DNA of 64,000 nt, taken from positions 62,001-126,000 of the forward strand of contig NZ_JZRB01000025.1 of NCBI RefSeq assembly GCF_000964085.1. The letters are read 5' to 3'. The stretch comes from Luteibacter yeojuensis. GTDB lineage: Bacteria; Pseudomonadota; Gammaproteobacteria; Xanthomonadales; Rhodanobacteraceae. Numbering within the stretch: position 1 is the first letter of the stretch; the number at the start of each line of letters is the position of its first letter. A program made the translations under genes and the position numbers. A model generated the notes under the pieces. It was not told the DNA's origin and ran no database searches. It was given only the letters and a program-made list of their open reading frames with translations. This document shows, in pieces, positions 31,715 through 40,214 of this stretch.

Positions 31715-33445
31715 TCAATGCCGCGCGGCCCGCTCCGAAGCCCGGCGGGTGTAAAGCGCCCCGTCGGCGCGGGCGATCACCTGGTCCATCGTATCGCCCG
31801 GCTCGGCGACGGCCGCCCCTACACTCATGGCCCACTCCCGCCCGGCCATGCGCCGCGCGATGTCGCGCACCACATCGGGGATGCGCCCCGGCCGCGCCAG
31901 CACCACGAGGAACTCGTCGCCGCCCATGCGGACGACCGCATCGCCCTCCTCGCAAACCGCCCGCAGCACGGCGGCCGCATCGACGAGGATTTCGTCGCCG
32001 CGCGCGTGCCCATGGGTGTCGTTGATGCCCTTGAAGTGGTCGAGGTCGACCACGAGGCAACCCCATGGCGCGGCGGCGGCGTCACGGTGCTCGAGCGTGC
32101 CGAGGTACCGGCGGTTGTACACCTGGGTCAGGGGATCCTTGGTCGACCATTCCACGAGCGTACGCTCGGTGCGCATGTGCTCCGTCACGTCCTGCGCGTG
32201 GCCAAGCACATAGGGTTCGGTAGCGTCGTCGTCCAGCACGTTCTGGTAGCGCCAGTAGCGCTTGCTGCCGTCCTTGGCGATGAGGTCGAGCACGCCCGTG
32301 TCGGTATGCTCGACGCAGATGCGCGTGAGGTAAGCGAACAGTGCCTCCTGGCGGTGGGGCGGCATGAAGTCGACGAGGTTGCGGCCCACCAGTTCGTGCA
32401 CTTCGTAACCGAGCGACGCCGCGGTCGCCGGGTTCACCGACAGGATCTCGCCATCGAGCGCATGCGTGCAGATAAGGCCAAGGGAATACTGGAACAGCTT
32501 GCGAAAGCGCCGCTCGCTGACCTCCATGGCCAGCGTGGCCAGCTTGCGCTCGGTCACGTCCTGCACGGCGCCGGCCAGGCGCACGGCCACCCCGCCCTCC
32601 GTCTCGACGGCACCGACCAGCCGCACCCAGGTATCCCTGCCCGCGGCCGTCTTCATCGGCACCGTGATATCCCACGATTCGCCATCGACGATGGCCTGGT
32701 CCATCACCTGGGTGATCGTCTCCTGCACCTCCGGCGCATAGAACGACAGCGCCTCGGCCAGGGTGGGCTGGTAGCCGGTGGGCATGTCGTGGATGCGGCA
32801 GATGTGCTCGGACCACAGCACGCGTTGGCTCGCCAGGTCGAATTCCCAGCCGCCGACCCCGGCGATGGCGCCGGTGCGCTGCAGGAACTGCCGTTGCGCC
32901 TGCACCTCGGCTTCGAGCGCGCGCGCGTGGACGGCCTCGGCCTCGGCGGTCTCGCGCTGGTGCACGAGGTCGCGCCGCTGTTCCAGTGCCAGCGAGGCGG
33001 CCTGGGCGAGGTGCCGCAGGACGCGCACCTGGTCGGGGGCCAGGGTACGCGGCTCGCGGTCGAGCACGCAGAGGGAGCCGACGCACGTACCGTCGGACAG
33101 GATGAGCGGCGCGCCCGTGTAGGCGCGGATGCCGCCCTCCGCCGTGACGAAGGGGTTGTCGGCGAAGCGCGGGTCCAGCCGCGCATCGGTGACCTGGATG
33201 GTGGCGCATGCCCGCACCACGTGGTCACAGAACGCGTATTCGCGCGGGGTCTCGCTCAGCCCGGCCAGGCCCATGTTGGCCTTGAACCACTGGCGGTGGC
33301 GATCGATCAGCGTGACGAGTGAGATGGGCATGCAGGCCACCTCGGCGGCGGCCTGCACCAGGGCGTCGAAAAACGCCTCGGACGCGGTATCCAGCACGCC
33401 CAGTTCATGCAGCCGGCTTAGCCTGAGTTCTTCGGGGTCGGACAT
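31715..33445 (-). CDS. GAF/PAS diguanylate cyclase
   Basis: This 576-aa cytosolic protein makes cyclic di-GMP. An N-terminal GAF domain (about 15-160; MPISLVTLIDRHRQWFKANMGL, CDHVVRACATIQVTDARLD) and a coiled linker lead to a PAS/PAC pair (about 190-430). The GGDEF domain has the active motif RMGGDEF (residues 508-512). The inhibitory I-site position five residues upstream reads EEGD rather than RxxD, so product feedback is probably weak or absent. The start ATG at 33445 has GGGAGG just upstream. A longer in-frame extension upstream is not coding-like. No EAL partner is adjacent. Confidence 0.92.
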   Translation of the reverse strand: MSDPEELRLSRLHELGVLDTASEAFFDALVQAAAEVACMPISLVTLIDRHRQWFKANMGLAGLSETPREYAFCDHVVRACATIQVTDARLDPRFADNPFVTAEGGIRAYTGAPLILSDGTCVGSLCVLDREPRTLAPDQVRVLRHLAQAASLALEQRRDLVHQRETAEAEAVHARALEAEVQAQRQFLQRTGAIAGVGGWEFDLASQRVLWSEHICRIHDMPTGYQPTLAEALSFYAPEVQETITQVMDQAIVDGESWDITVPMKTAAGRDTWVRLVGAVETEGGVAVRLAGAVQDVTERKLATLAMEVSERRFRKLFQYSLGLICTHALDGEILSVNPATAASLGYEVHELVGRNLVDFMPPHRQEALFAYLTRICVEHTDTGVLDLIAKDGSKRYWRYQNVLDDDATEPYVLGHAQDVTEHMRTERTLVEWSTKDPLTQVYNRRYLGTLEHRDAAAAPWGCLVVDLDHFKGINDTHGHARGDEILVDAAAVLRAVCEEGDAVVRMGGDEFLVVLARPGRIPDVVRDIARRMAGREWAMSVGAAVAEPGDTMDQVIARADGALYTRRASERAARH

Positions 33446-33510
33446 GGCACCCTCCCGGTGGATGCCACGATGGTGCCCCGCCGAGGTGAATCCGGCGTTG
33501 GGCCTGCCGA

Positions 33511-33723
33511 TTACCTGCCGTGCATGCCGAATGGGCGCATGGACAGCGCCTGCCGGCCCTTGGCCGTTATGCGCCAGTAGCCATCGTCGGAGGCGACGAG
33601 GCCCACGCCTTCGAGCGCCCGGCAGTCGTCTTCGTCCAGCGGCGAGCGCGCCAGCAAGGCCGTATCGGCCAGCTGCTGCAAGGTGCGGAAGGTATCGGTA
33701 CGCGGCGCGGTGTCCGTGGCCAT
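33511..33723 (-). CDS. Small winged-helix-like hypothetical protein
   Basis: A 70-aa protein with TFRTLQQLADTALLARSPLDEDDCRALEGVGLVASDDGYWRITAKGRQAL. The pattern (L..LG.v......yWrIT.kGr.al) is that of a small winged-helix or PadR/MarR-like wing with a conserved C-terminal T.kG. GGAG lies ahead of the ATG at 33723. It sits in front of the diguanylate cyclase gene on the same strand, and its role is unknown. Confidence 0.65.
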   Translation of the reverse strand: MATDTAPRTDTFRTLQQLADTALLARSPLDEDDCRALEGVGLVASDDGYWRITAKGRQALSMRPFGMHGR

Positions 33724-33849
33724 CGGTGGTGCTCCTGGTTTCCCCGGCTGCATTCTTGCCGGGCGGGCGGGCCGCCGCATCCGTAAAACCCGCAAGCCGG
33801 CTTGGCGGTTGCACCGCACCATCACGCTGGTTCGGGTCCCATGCGCGGC

Positions 33850-35637
33850 ATGACTATCGAACTCGGCATGCTCCTTGCCCTGATGCTTGGCATCGGCTTC
33901 CTTTGCCAGTGGCTGGCGTGGCGCGTGCGCCTGCCTGCCATCCTGTTCCTCCTCCTCGCCGGGATCATCGCCGGCCCGGTCACGGGCCTGCTGCGGCCCG
34001 ACAAGGTGATGGGCGACCTGCTCTTCCCCGTCGTCTCCCTGGCGGTGGCCGTGATCCTGTTCGAGGGCAGCCTCACCCTGCGCTTCCACGAATTGAAAGG
34101 CATCGGCCACGCCGTGCGCGGGCTGGTGACCTACGGCGCCGTGCTGGCCCTCGTCCTGCTGGCGGGGGCCGCGCACTATATCGGCGGCCTTGGTTGGGAA
34201 CTGTCGTTCCTGTTCGGAGCGCTGACCTGCGTCACCGGCCCCACGGTGATCGCGCCCATGCTGCGCACCGTACGGCCCAACGCGCGCATCGCCAACGTGC
34301 TGCGCTGGGAAGGCATCGTCATCGACCCCGTGGGGGCGCTGTTCGCGGTGCTGGTGTACGAGGCGATCGCCTCGCACCGCGAGGGGCACTCCCTGCAGGT
34401 GTTCCTGGCCACGGTAGCCTGCGGCGCCGCCATCGGCGCCATCGCGGCGTTCATCCACGGCAACCTGCTACGCCGGCACTGGATCCCCGAGTACCTGCAG
34501 AACTTCGGCACCCTTGCCGCCGTGCTGCTGACCTTCAGCCTCGCCAACGCCGCCGCCCACGAATCCGGCCTGCTGGCCGTGACGATCATGGGCATCGCGC
34601 TGGGCAACATGCGCGACGTGCATATCGACGACATCATGGATTTCAAGGAGCACCTGACCACGCTGCTGGTGTCGTCGCTGTTCATCCTGCTCGCGGCACG
34701 CCTGGACTGGCCGCTGCCGGATGGCGCGCTGGCCGGCGGCCTGGCCATCTTCGCCGTGGCCCAGGTGGTGGTGCGCCCCCTGTCGGTGTTCGTTTCCAGC
34801 CTCGGCAGCGGCCTGGCATGGCGCGAGCGCGCGCTTATCGCATGGGTGGCGCCGCGCGGCATCGTGGCGGCGTCGGTGTCGGCCCTGTTCGCCATCCGCC
34901 TCGAGAACACGGGCATGGTCGGCGCGGACAAGCTCGTGCCGCTGGTGTTCCTCATGATCATCGGCACCGTGGTGTTCCAGAGCGCCACGGCGCGGCCGCT
35001 CGCCCGCTGGCTGCGCGTGGCCGAACCCGAGCCGCGGGGCGTGCTGCTTTATGGCGCCAACGCGGTGGCGCTGGAAGTGGCCCGCGCGCTGCACGCCATC
35101 GAGGGCCTGCGCGTGGTGGTGGCCGACGATGACTGGCACGGCATCCGCACCGCGCGGATGGAAGGCGTGCCCACCTTCTTTGGCAACCCCGCTTCGCAGG
35201 CGGCTGACCGCAACCTCGACCTCGCCGGTATCGGCCACTTGCTGGCCATGTCCACGCACCGCGAGCTCAACTCACTCGTCAGCGTGCACTACCGCGAGGA
35301 GTTTGGCCGCGACAAGGTGTTCCGCCTGCGTAACCTCGCGCCGGAGGAAAGCCATGGGCGCGTGTCGCTGGCCGGCAGCCTGCTCGCCCCGGCGCTGTTC
35401 GCCGAGGACATGACCCACGCGCGCTTCGACGATCTGTTACAAGCCGGCTGGCGGGTGAAGACCACGCGCCTCAGCGACGCGTTCGACTGGGCGAGCTTCC
35501 TTGCGCAGAACGGCAACAACGCGGTGCTGCTGTTCGGCATCGAGCCGCGTGGCGACCTGCGGGTGGCGACCGGCGTGCGGCCGATCGAGCCGCGGCCCGG
35601 CTGGACGGTGATCGTGCTGGTGCCCCCGCAGGCCTAG
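33850..35637 (+). CDS. CPA1-type cation/proton antiporter with NAD-binding domain
   Basis: The integral membrane antiporter has about 12 helices over residues 1-390, with family stretches FEGSLTLRFHELKG, CVTGPTVIAPML, ANVLRWEGIVIDPVGALFAVL and WVAPRGIVAASVSALFAI. The cytosolic C-terminal ~200 residues form a TrkA-N-like Rossmann unit (GVLLYGANAVALEVARAL). This is the architecture of NhaP/KefB-related Na+ or K+/H+ exchangers. The ion cannot be assigned. I start at ATG 33850, though ATG 33841 is equally possible. Its stop overlaps the convergent kinase stop at 35634-35637 (CTAG). Confidence 0.88.
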   Translation: MTIELGMLLALMLGIGFLCQWLAWRVRLPAILFLLLAGIIAGPVTGLLRPDKVMGDLLFPVVSLAVAVILFEGSLTLRFHELKGIGHAVRGLVTYGAVLALVLLAGAAHYIGGLGWELSFLFGALTCVTGPTVIAPMLRTVRPNARIANVLRWEGIVIDPVGALFAVLVYEAIASHREGHSLQVFLATVACGAAIGAIAAFIHGNLLRRHWIPEYLQNFGTLAAVLLTFSLANAAAHESGLLAVTIMGIALGNMRDVHIDDIMDFKEHLTTLLVSSLFILLAARLDWPLPDGALAGGLAIFAVAQVVVRPLSVFVSSLGSGLAWRERALIAWVAPRGIVAASVSALFAIRLENTGMVGADKLVPLVFLMIIGTVVFQSATARPLARWLRVAEPEPRGVLLYGANAVALEVARALHAIEGLRVVVADDDWHGIRTARMEGVPTFFGNPASQAADRNLDLAGIGHLLAMSTHRELNSLVSVHYREEFGRDKVFRLRNLAPEESHGRVSLAGSLLAPALFAEDMTHARFDDLLQAGWRVKTTRLSDAFDWASFLAQNGNNAVLLFGIEPRGDLRVATGVRPIEPRPGWTVIVLVPPQA

Positions 35638-38480
35638 AGGTAGGCGCGGGGCGCCTTGCAGCGGAACGATACCGCGGTGCCACCGCCTGCCACGGCCTCG
35701 ATCACGAGCGCGCCCCCTGCCGCGCGGGCGCGCTCGCGCATGCCGAGCAACCCCCAATGCCCATGGCGCTCGGCCGCGGGGTCGAAGCCGCGGCCGTTGT
35801 CGACGATGCGCAGCGAGAACGTGCGCCGCCCATAGCCCACCTCGATGGCGACCGACGGCGCCGCGGCATGCTGCAAGGCGTTGAGCACCGCCTCGCGTGC
35901 GATCGCCACCGCATTCGTGAACACATCCGCGGCCAGCTCGCGTGGCCGCCCGTGGGCCGTCACTCGGAACGAGGCGGCACTGAGGTCAGCACGTTCGACA
36001 CCGATGCCGGCGAGTGCCGCGGCCAGGTTGCGCGACCCTTGCGCCTCCGCGCTATCGCGCAGCAGGGCGACCGTCTCGCGCCCTTCCACCAGCGCGGCAT
36101 CGGCACGGGTGAGAGCCTTGTCGATCATCGCCTTCACCTTCGCGTCGGCCACGTGCCGCTCGATGGCCTGGAAGCGCAGCACAAGGCCCTGGAAACCCTG
36201 CAGCAAGGTGTCGTGCAGGTCGCGGGCGATGCGCTCACGCTCGTCCATGCGGATCCGCAGGCGCCGCGTTAGCGCACGCACGCGGTAGCGATAGGCGAGC
36301 CACGCCGCGGCGATGGCCAGCAGGCCCACGCACGCGAGGAACGTATAGGTCTGGTACCACGCGGGCGCGATACGGAAGTGGTAGACGGTATCCTGGGCAC
36401 TGCCCACGCCATCCTCGTTGAACGCGCGCACACGGAACGCGTAGCGGCCCGGCGCAAGGTTGGTGTAGTACGCGCTGCGCCGCGTGTCGGCCTGCTGCCA
36501 GCCCTCGTCCACCCCGCTCAGCTGGTACTCGAACCGGGAACGCTCGGGCCAGCGCAGCATGGGCGCGGTGTAGTCGATGCGCAGGGTGCGCGTCAGCGCC
36601 GGGATGACTTCGCCCGCCGCCGCGGCGCGCACGGCCTGGTCGGCGACAAGCGCGTCGACCTTCACCGACGGGCGCACCGTGTTGAGCACCACGTGCGCCG
36701 GATCGATCCAGGCCACGGCGTCGCCGCCGGCGACCCAGACCTTGCCGGCGGCATCCACCATGAGGCTCGACGGCGTGTAGGCCCCCGCGGGGTTTTCGCC
36801 AATGCCCTCGCCCACCGCGATGTGGACGGGGCTGCCGCCACCGATGCGGTCGACGCCATCGTGGTGGTAAAGCCACACGGCGCCCGCCGTGTCGCGGGCG
36901 ATGCCACTGACATCGCGGTACGGCGTGCCGCCGGCGGCACGCACGGCATGCGCGGCGCCATGGGCGATGCGTGCGAGCCCATGCGTGCCGCCCACCCACA
37001 TGCCGTCCGGCTCGATGAGCCAGGCCAGCGGTGCGCCCACGCCCACCTCGGCCATGCCCGGGATGGCGTGCGCGCGGCCGTTGGCATACGCGAGGAACCG
37101 GCCCGAGCCGTACGCGAAGCCAATGGTCGCGTCGGGCAAGCGGCGCATGAGCGCGGGCGTCTCGTCCGGAAAGCCCGCGGTGCCGTTCACGCGCGTCCAC
37201 GCGCCATGCTCGACGTGGTAAAGGCCAAACGTGGCAGCGGTGACCCACCAGCCCCCGCCACCATCCTCGATCACCTGCTTGAAGCGCGTGCCGACGTGCG
37301 CGAGGGCGGCAGGCACCGCCACGGCCTGCACCGCGCCACCGTGCCAGCGGCGCACGCCGCCCAGGCCCGCGACCAGCACCGAGCCATCGGCCATGGGCGT
37401 AACCGACGAGATGCCATCGCCGAGGGCGTCCATGGCGGTGAGCCGGCCTTCCGCATAGCGCAGTGGCGGGCGCCGGTTGCTGGTGATCCACAGCGAGCCA
37501 TCGGGCATCGGCGTGATGATGGGGCGGCCCAGCGGGCGATCGAATACCAGCGGCGTGAAATGGGGCCGGCGGAAGCGATCGAGCCCCTTGTCGGTGGCGA
37601 GCCACACGTTGCCCTCGCGGTCCTCGAGCACATCCATCACCTGGCCGCCCGACAGGCCGTCGGCATAGCTCATGTGTTCGTGCACGGCAGGCGTGCCCCG
37701 GACGGGGCCGTCTGCCCAGGTGAAGCGGTCGATGCCCTCGGTGGGCGAGAACCAGAGCGCGCCGTCGCTCGTCATCCTGGCTTGCCCGTCGTCTTCCTGG
37801 CTGAGCGTCCACGGCACGCCGGCCGGCAGGCCCGCCGCGGCGTGGTCGAGTTCGGTGCGGGGCACCGCCTTGAACGGCGCCTGGCCACCGCGCGACACCA
37901 GCGCCCCCTGCTCGGCATCCTGCACGTAGACATCGCCCGTGGCCGCGTCGATGACCATGTTCTCCGGGTGCGGCTTCGCCCAACCGAACGACGACGGCAG
38001 GCCCTGCCATGCCCCATCGACGAAGCGCGCCACGCCCCCGGTGGTCATGGCCCAGACGATGCCCGCGCGATCGCGCTTGATGGCAAAGGCCGTGCCCGGT
38101 GGAAACGCGCCGCCCTCGTAGTGCGTCACGACGCCATCGACGATGTGCGTGATGCCATTGCGCCTGTGGCCCACCCACATGTCGCGGCTTTCGCCGCGCG
38201 GCCCAAGCAGGATCGCCATGGGCGCGGGGAACGACGCCAGCGGGCCGGCGTAAGGCGCGACGGCCTGCTGGCCATCGAAGCGCAGCAGCCCGCCATTGTG
38301 CGTGGTCAGCCACAGGAACCCGTCGCTGTCCTGCGCCATCGACAGTATCTGGCCGAGCGGCTCGCCCCCCGGCTGCACCACGCTGTGCTGGAGCTGGAAT
38401 AGCCCGATCGGCGTGGCAGGCGCCACCCCCACGGCACACGCCATGGCGAAAGCGATACCTGGAACGATGCGCTTGAACAC
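35634..38480 (-). CDS. Two-component-regulator propeller sensor histidine kinase
   Basis: A 948-aa kinase with a signal peptide, then a periplasmic beta-propeller of repeated short blades (GFLWLTTHNGGLLRFDG, GNVWLATDKGLDRFR, GAVWLYHHDGVDRIGG, GKVWVAGGDAVAWIDP). A Y_Y_Y domain (RSRFEYQLSGVDEGWQ...LAPGRYAFRVRAFNEDG), one membrane helix and a NarL-type HisKA_3 follow, with His756 in ERIARDLHDTLLQG and an ATPase domain (DNGRGFDP, GHWGLLGMRERA). This class commonly senses polysaccharide fragments. No NarL-type response regulator is next to it, so the partner is elsewhere. Confidence 0.92.
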   Translation of the reverse strand: MFKRIVPGIAFAMACAVGVAPATPIGLFQLQHSVVQPGGEPLGQILSMAQDSDGFLWLTTHNGGLLRFDGQQAVAPYAGPLASFPAPMAILLGPRGESRDMWVGHRRNGITHIVDGVVTHYEGGAFPPGTAFAIKRDRAGIVWAMTTGGVARFVDGAWQGLPSSFGWAKPHPENMVIDAATGDVYVQDAEQGALVSRGGQAPFKAVPRTELDHAAAGLPAGVPWTLSQEDDGQARMTSDGALWFSPTEGIDRFTWADGPVRGTPAVHEHMSYADGLSGGQVMDVLEDREGNVWLATDKGLDRFRRPHFTPLVFDRPLGRPIITPMPDGSLWITSNRRPPLRYAEGRLTAMDALGDGISSVTPMADGSVLVAGLGGVRRWHGGAVQAVAVPAALAHVGTRFKQVIEDGGGGWWVTAATFGLYHVEHGAWTRVNGTAGFPDETPALMRRLPDATIGFAYGSGRFLAYANGRAHAIPGMAEVGVGAPLAWLIEPDGMWVGGTHGLARIAHGAAHAVRAAGGTPYRDVSGIARDTAGAVWLYHHDGVDRIGGGSPVHIAVGEGIGENPAGAYTPSSLMVDAAGKVWVAGGDAVAWIDPAHVVLNTVRPSVKVDALVADQAVRAAAAGEVIPALTRTLRIDYTAPMLRWPERSRFEYQLSGVDEGWQQADTRRSAYYTNLAPGRYAFRVRAFNEDGVGSAQDTVYHFRIAPAWYQTYTFLACVGLLAIAAAWLAYRYRVRALTRRLRIRMDERERIARDLHDTLLQGFQGLVLRFQAIERHVADAKVKAMIDKALTRADAALVEGRETVALLRDSAEAQGSRNLAAALAGIGVERADLSAASFRVTAHGRPRELAADVFTNAVAIAREAVLNALQHAAAPSVAIEVGYGRRTFSLRIVDNGRGFDPAAERHGHWGLLGMRERARAAGGALVIEAVAGGGTAVSFRCKAPRAYL

Positions 38481-38678
38481 GTGCCCTGCCCGATCGGAAC
38501 CGATGCGGTCGAGTAAACCAAATCACCGCGGCCACGCGAAGGCTTTTGCCGCCATGCGACGGCACCGCGGCAGGATCGCCCAAAAAACGCGGGCCGGCGA
38601 TAGAAACGTGCAACGGCGTCATGCCCCCGTGACATCGCGCGGGCCAGACTTCCCGCGACACCCCCTGGAGTGAGCGGA

Positions 38679-40214
38679 ATGCGCCACCTGGTCGTGGTCC
38701 TTGGCGATCAACTCAATCTTGATTCGCATGCGTTCGACGACTTCGACGAGGCGGCGGACTGCGTGTGGATGGCCGAGCGGCTGGGTGAGTCGACGCATGT
38801 GTGGTCGACCAAGGCGCGCAGCGCGCTGTTCATCGCCGCCATGCGGCACTTCGCCAGTGAACTGCGGCAGCGCTTTCCCCTGCTCTACACACGGCTGGAT
38901 GACCACGGGCCGGGTGACCTGGTCGAACACCTCGCGGCCGCGCTGGACGAACACACGCCCGAACGCCTCGTCATCGTGCGGCCCGGGGAACACCGGCTCA
39001 GGGCCGGCATCCAGGCGGCTTGCAAGGCACGCGGCGTGCAGTACGTGGAACGGCCGGACAGGCATTTCCTCTGTGCCACGGCGGACTTCCACGAGTGGGC
39101 CAGGGGCAAGACGCAGCTGCGCATGGAGCACTTCTACCGGTGGATGCGGCAACGCCACGGCATCCTGCTGGACGGCGGCAAGCCGGTCGGCGGCCGCTGG
39201 AACTTCGACGCGGAGAACCGCGGGCACTTCGGCCGCGAAGGCCCGGGCTGGGTGCCGCGGCCCATCGGCTTCGAGCCCGACGAGCTGACGGCGTCGGCGC
39301 TTGCCGACGTGGCCAGGGCGCTTGCCGACCACCCCGGCGAGCTCACGGGCTTCGACTGGCCGGTAACCCGCGATGCCGCCCTGCAGGCGCTCGACGATTT
39401 CATGGAACACCGCCTGGCGGCGTTCGGCCAGTGGCAGGACGCCATGTGGACCGGCGAGCCCTACCTCTTCCACGCGCGCGTTTCCGCCTGCATGAACCTG
39501 CGGCTGCTCGATCCGCGCGAAGTCATCGATGCCGCGCTGGCACGGTACGACCAGGGCAAGGTGGGCCTGCCCGCCGTCGAAGGCTTCGTGCGCCAGATCC
39601 TGGGCTGGCGGGAATACGTGCGCGGCGTGTACTGGCTCGCGCCCGAGCGCCTGCTGGCCAGCAACGCGCTGCGCGCCCACGCGCCCCTGCCCTGGTTCTA
39701 CTGGACGGGCGATACCGACATGACCTGCCTGCGCGAGACGGTGACGCAGACGCTGCAGACGGGTTACGCGCACCACATCCAGCGGCTGATGGTGACGGGC
39801 AATTTCGCGCTGTTGCTAGGCGTGGAACCGAAACAGATCCACGAGTGGTACCTGGCCGTCTACGTCGACGCCGTGGAATGGGTGGAGGCGCCCAATACGC
39901 TGGGCATGAGCCAGTTTGCCGACGGTGGCCGCATGGTATCCAAGCCCTACGCCGCGTCCGGGCGCTACATCGAGCGGATGAGCAACTACTGCCAGGGTTG
40001 CCGGTTCGACCCGGGCGAAGCGCTGGGGCCCACGGCGTGCCCCTTCACCACGCTGTACTGGGATTTCCTCGACCGGCACCGCACGCGGTTCTGGAACCAC
40101 CCGCGCGCTGCCATGCAGTGGCGATCGCTCGACCGCCTGCCCGAAGGCAAGCTCGGCAAGATCCGCGCGCAAGCGCGGGAGCTCCGCGATACCCTCTCGT
40201 CATCAACCGACTGA
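38679..40214 (+). CDS. Iron-sulfur bacterial cryptochrome/(6-4) photolyase (FeS-BCP, PhrB-like)
   Basis: This light-dependent DNA-repair flavoprotein is about 511 aa. The N-terminus is the antenna domain (HLVVVLGDQLNLDSHAFDDFDEAADCVWMAE). The helical FAD-binding domain follows with VEGFVRQILGWREYVRGVYW. Four Cys expected to bind a 4Fe-4S cluster are visible: one in DMTCLRET, and three in CQGC followed twelve residues later by TAC. This matches the spacing of PhrB-type (6-4) photolyases. GGAG lies eight bases ahead of ATG 38679. The gene ends 12 bases inside the end of the convergent helicase gene, exactly where base composition drops. Confidence 0.93.
   Translation: MRHLVVVLGDQLNLDSHAFDDFDEAADCVWMAERLGESTHVWSTKARSALFIAAMRHFASELRQRFPLLYTRLDDHGPGDLVEHLAAALDEHTPERLVIVRPGEHRLRAGIQAACKARGVQYVERPDRHFLCATADFHEWARGKTQLRMEHFYRWMRQRHGILLDGGKPVGGRWNFDAENRGHFGREGPGWVPRPIGFEPDELTASALADVARALADHPGELTGFDWPVTRDAALQALDDFMEHRLAAFGQWQDAMWTGEPYLFHARVSACMNLRLLDPREVIDAALARYDQGKVGLPAVEGFVRQILGWREYVRGVYWLAPERLLASNALRAHAPLPWFYWTGDTDMTCLRETVTQTLQTGYAHHIQRLMVTGNFALLLGVEPKQIHEWYLAVYVDAVEWVEAPNTLGMSQFADGGRMVSKPYAASGRYIERMSNYCQGCRFDPGEALGPTACPFTTLYWDFLDRHRTRFWNHPRAAMQWRSLDRLPEGKLGKIRAQARELRDTLSSSTD

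Noticed and set aside
33446-33814. N-terminal extension of the diguanylate cyclase
   Set aside because: Arg/Gly-rich, lacks any domain, and overlaps the separate small gene at 33511-33723; GGGAGG supports ATG 33445.
33724-34458. Upstream extension of the small winged-helix gene antisense to the antiporter
   Set aside because: The protein-like part begins at ATG 33723 with a good ribosome site; the extension is Gln/His/Gly-rich shadow of the antiporter gene.
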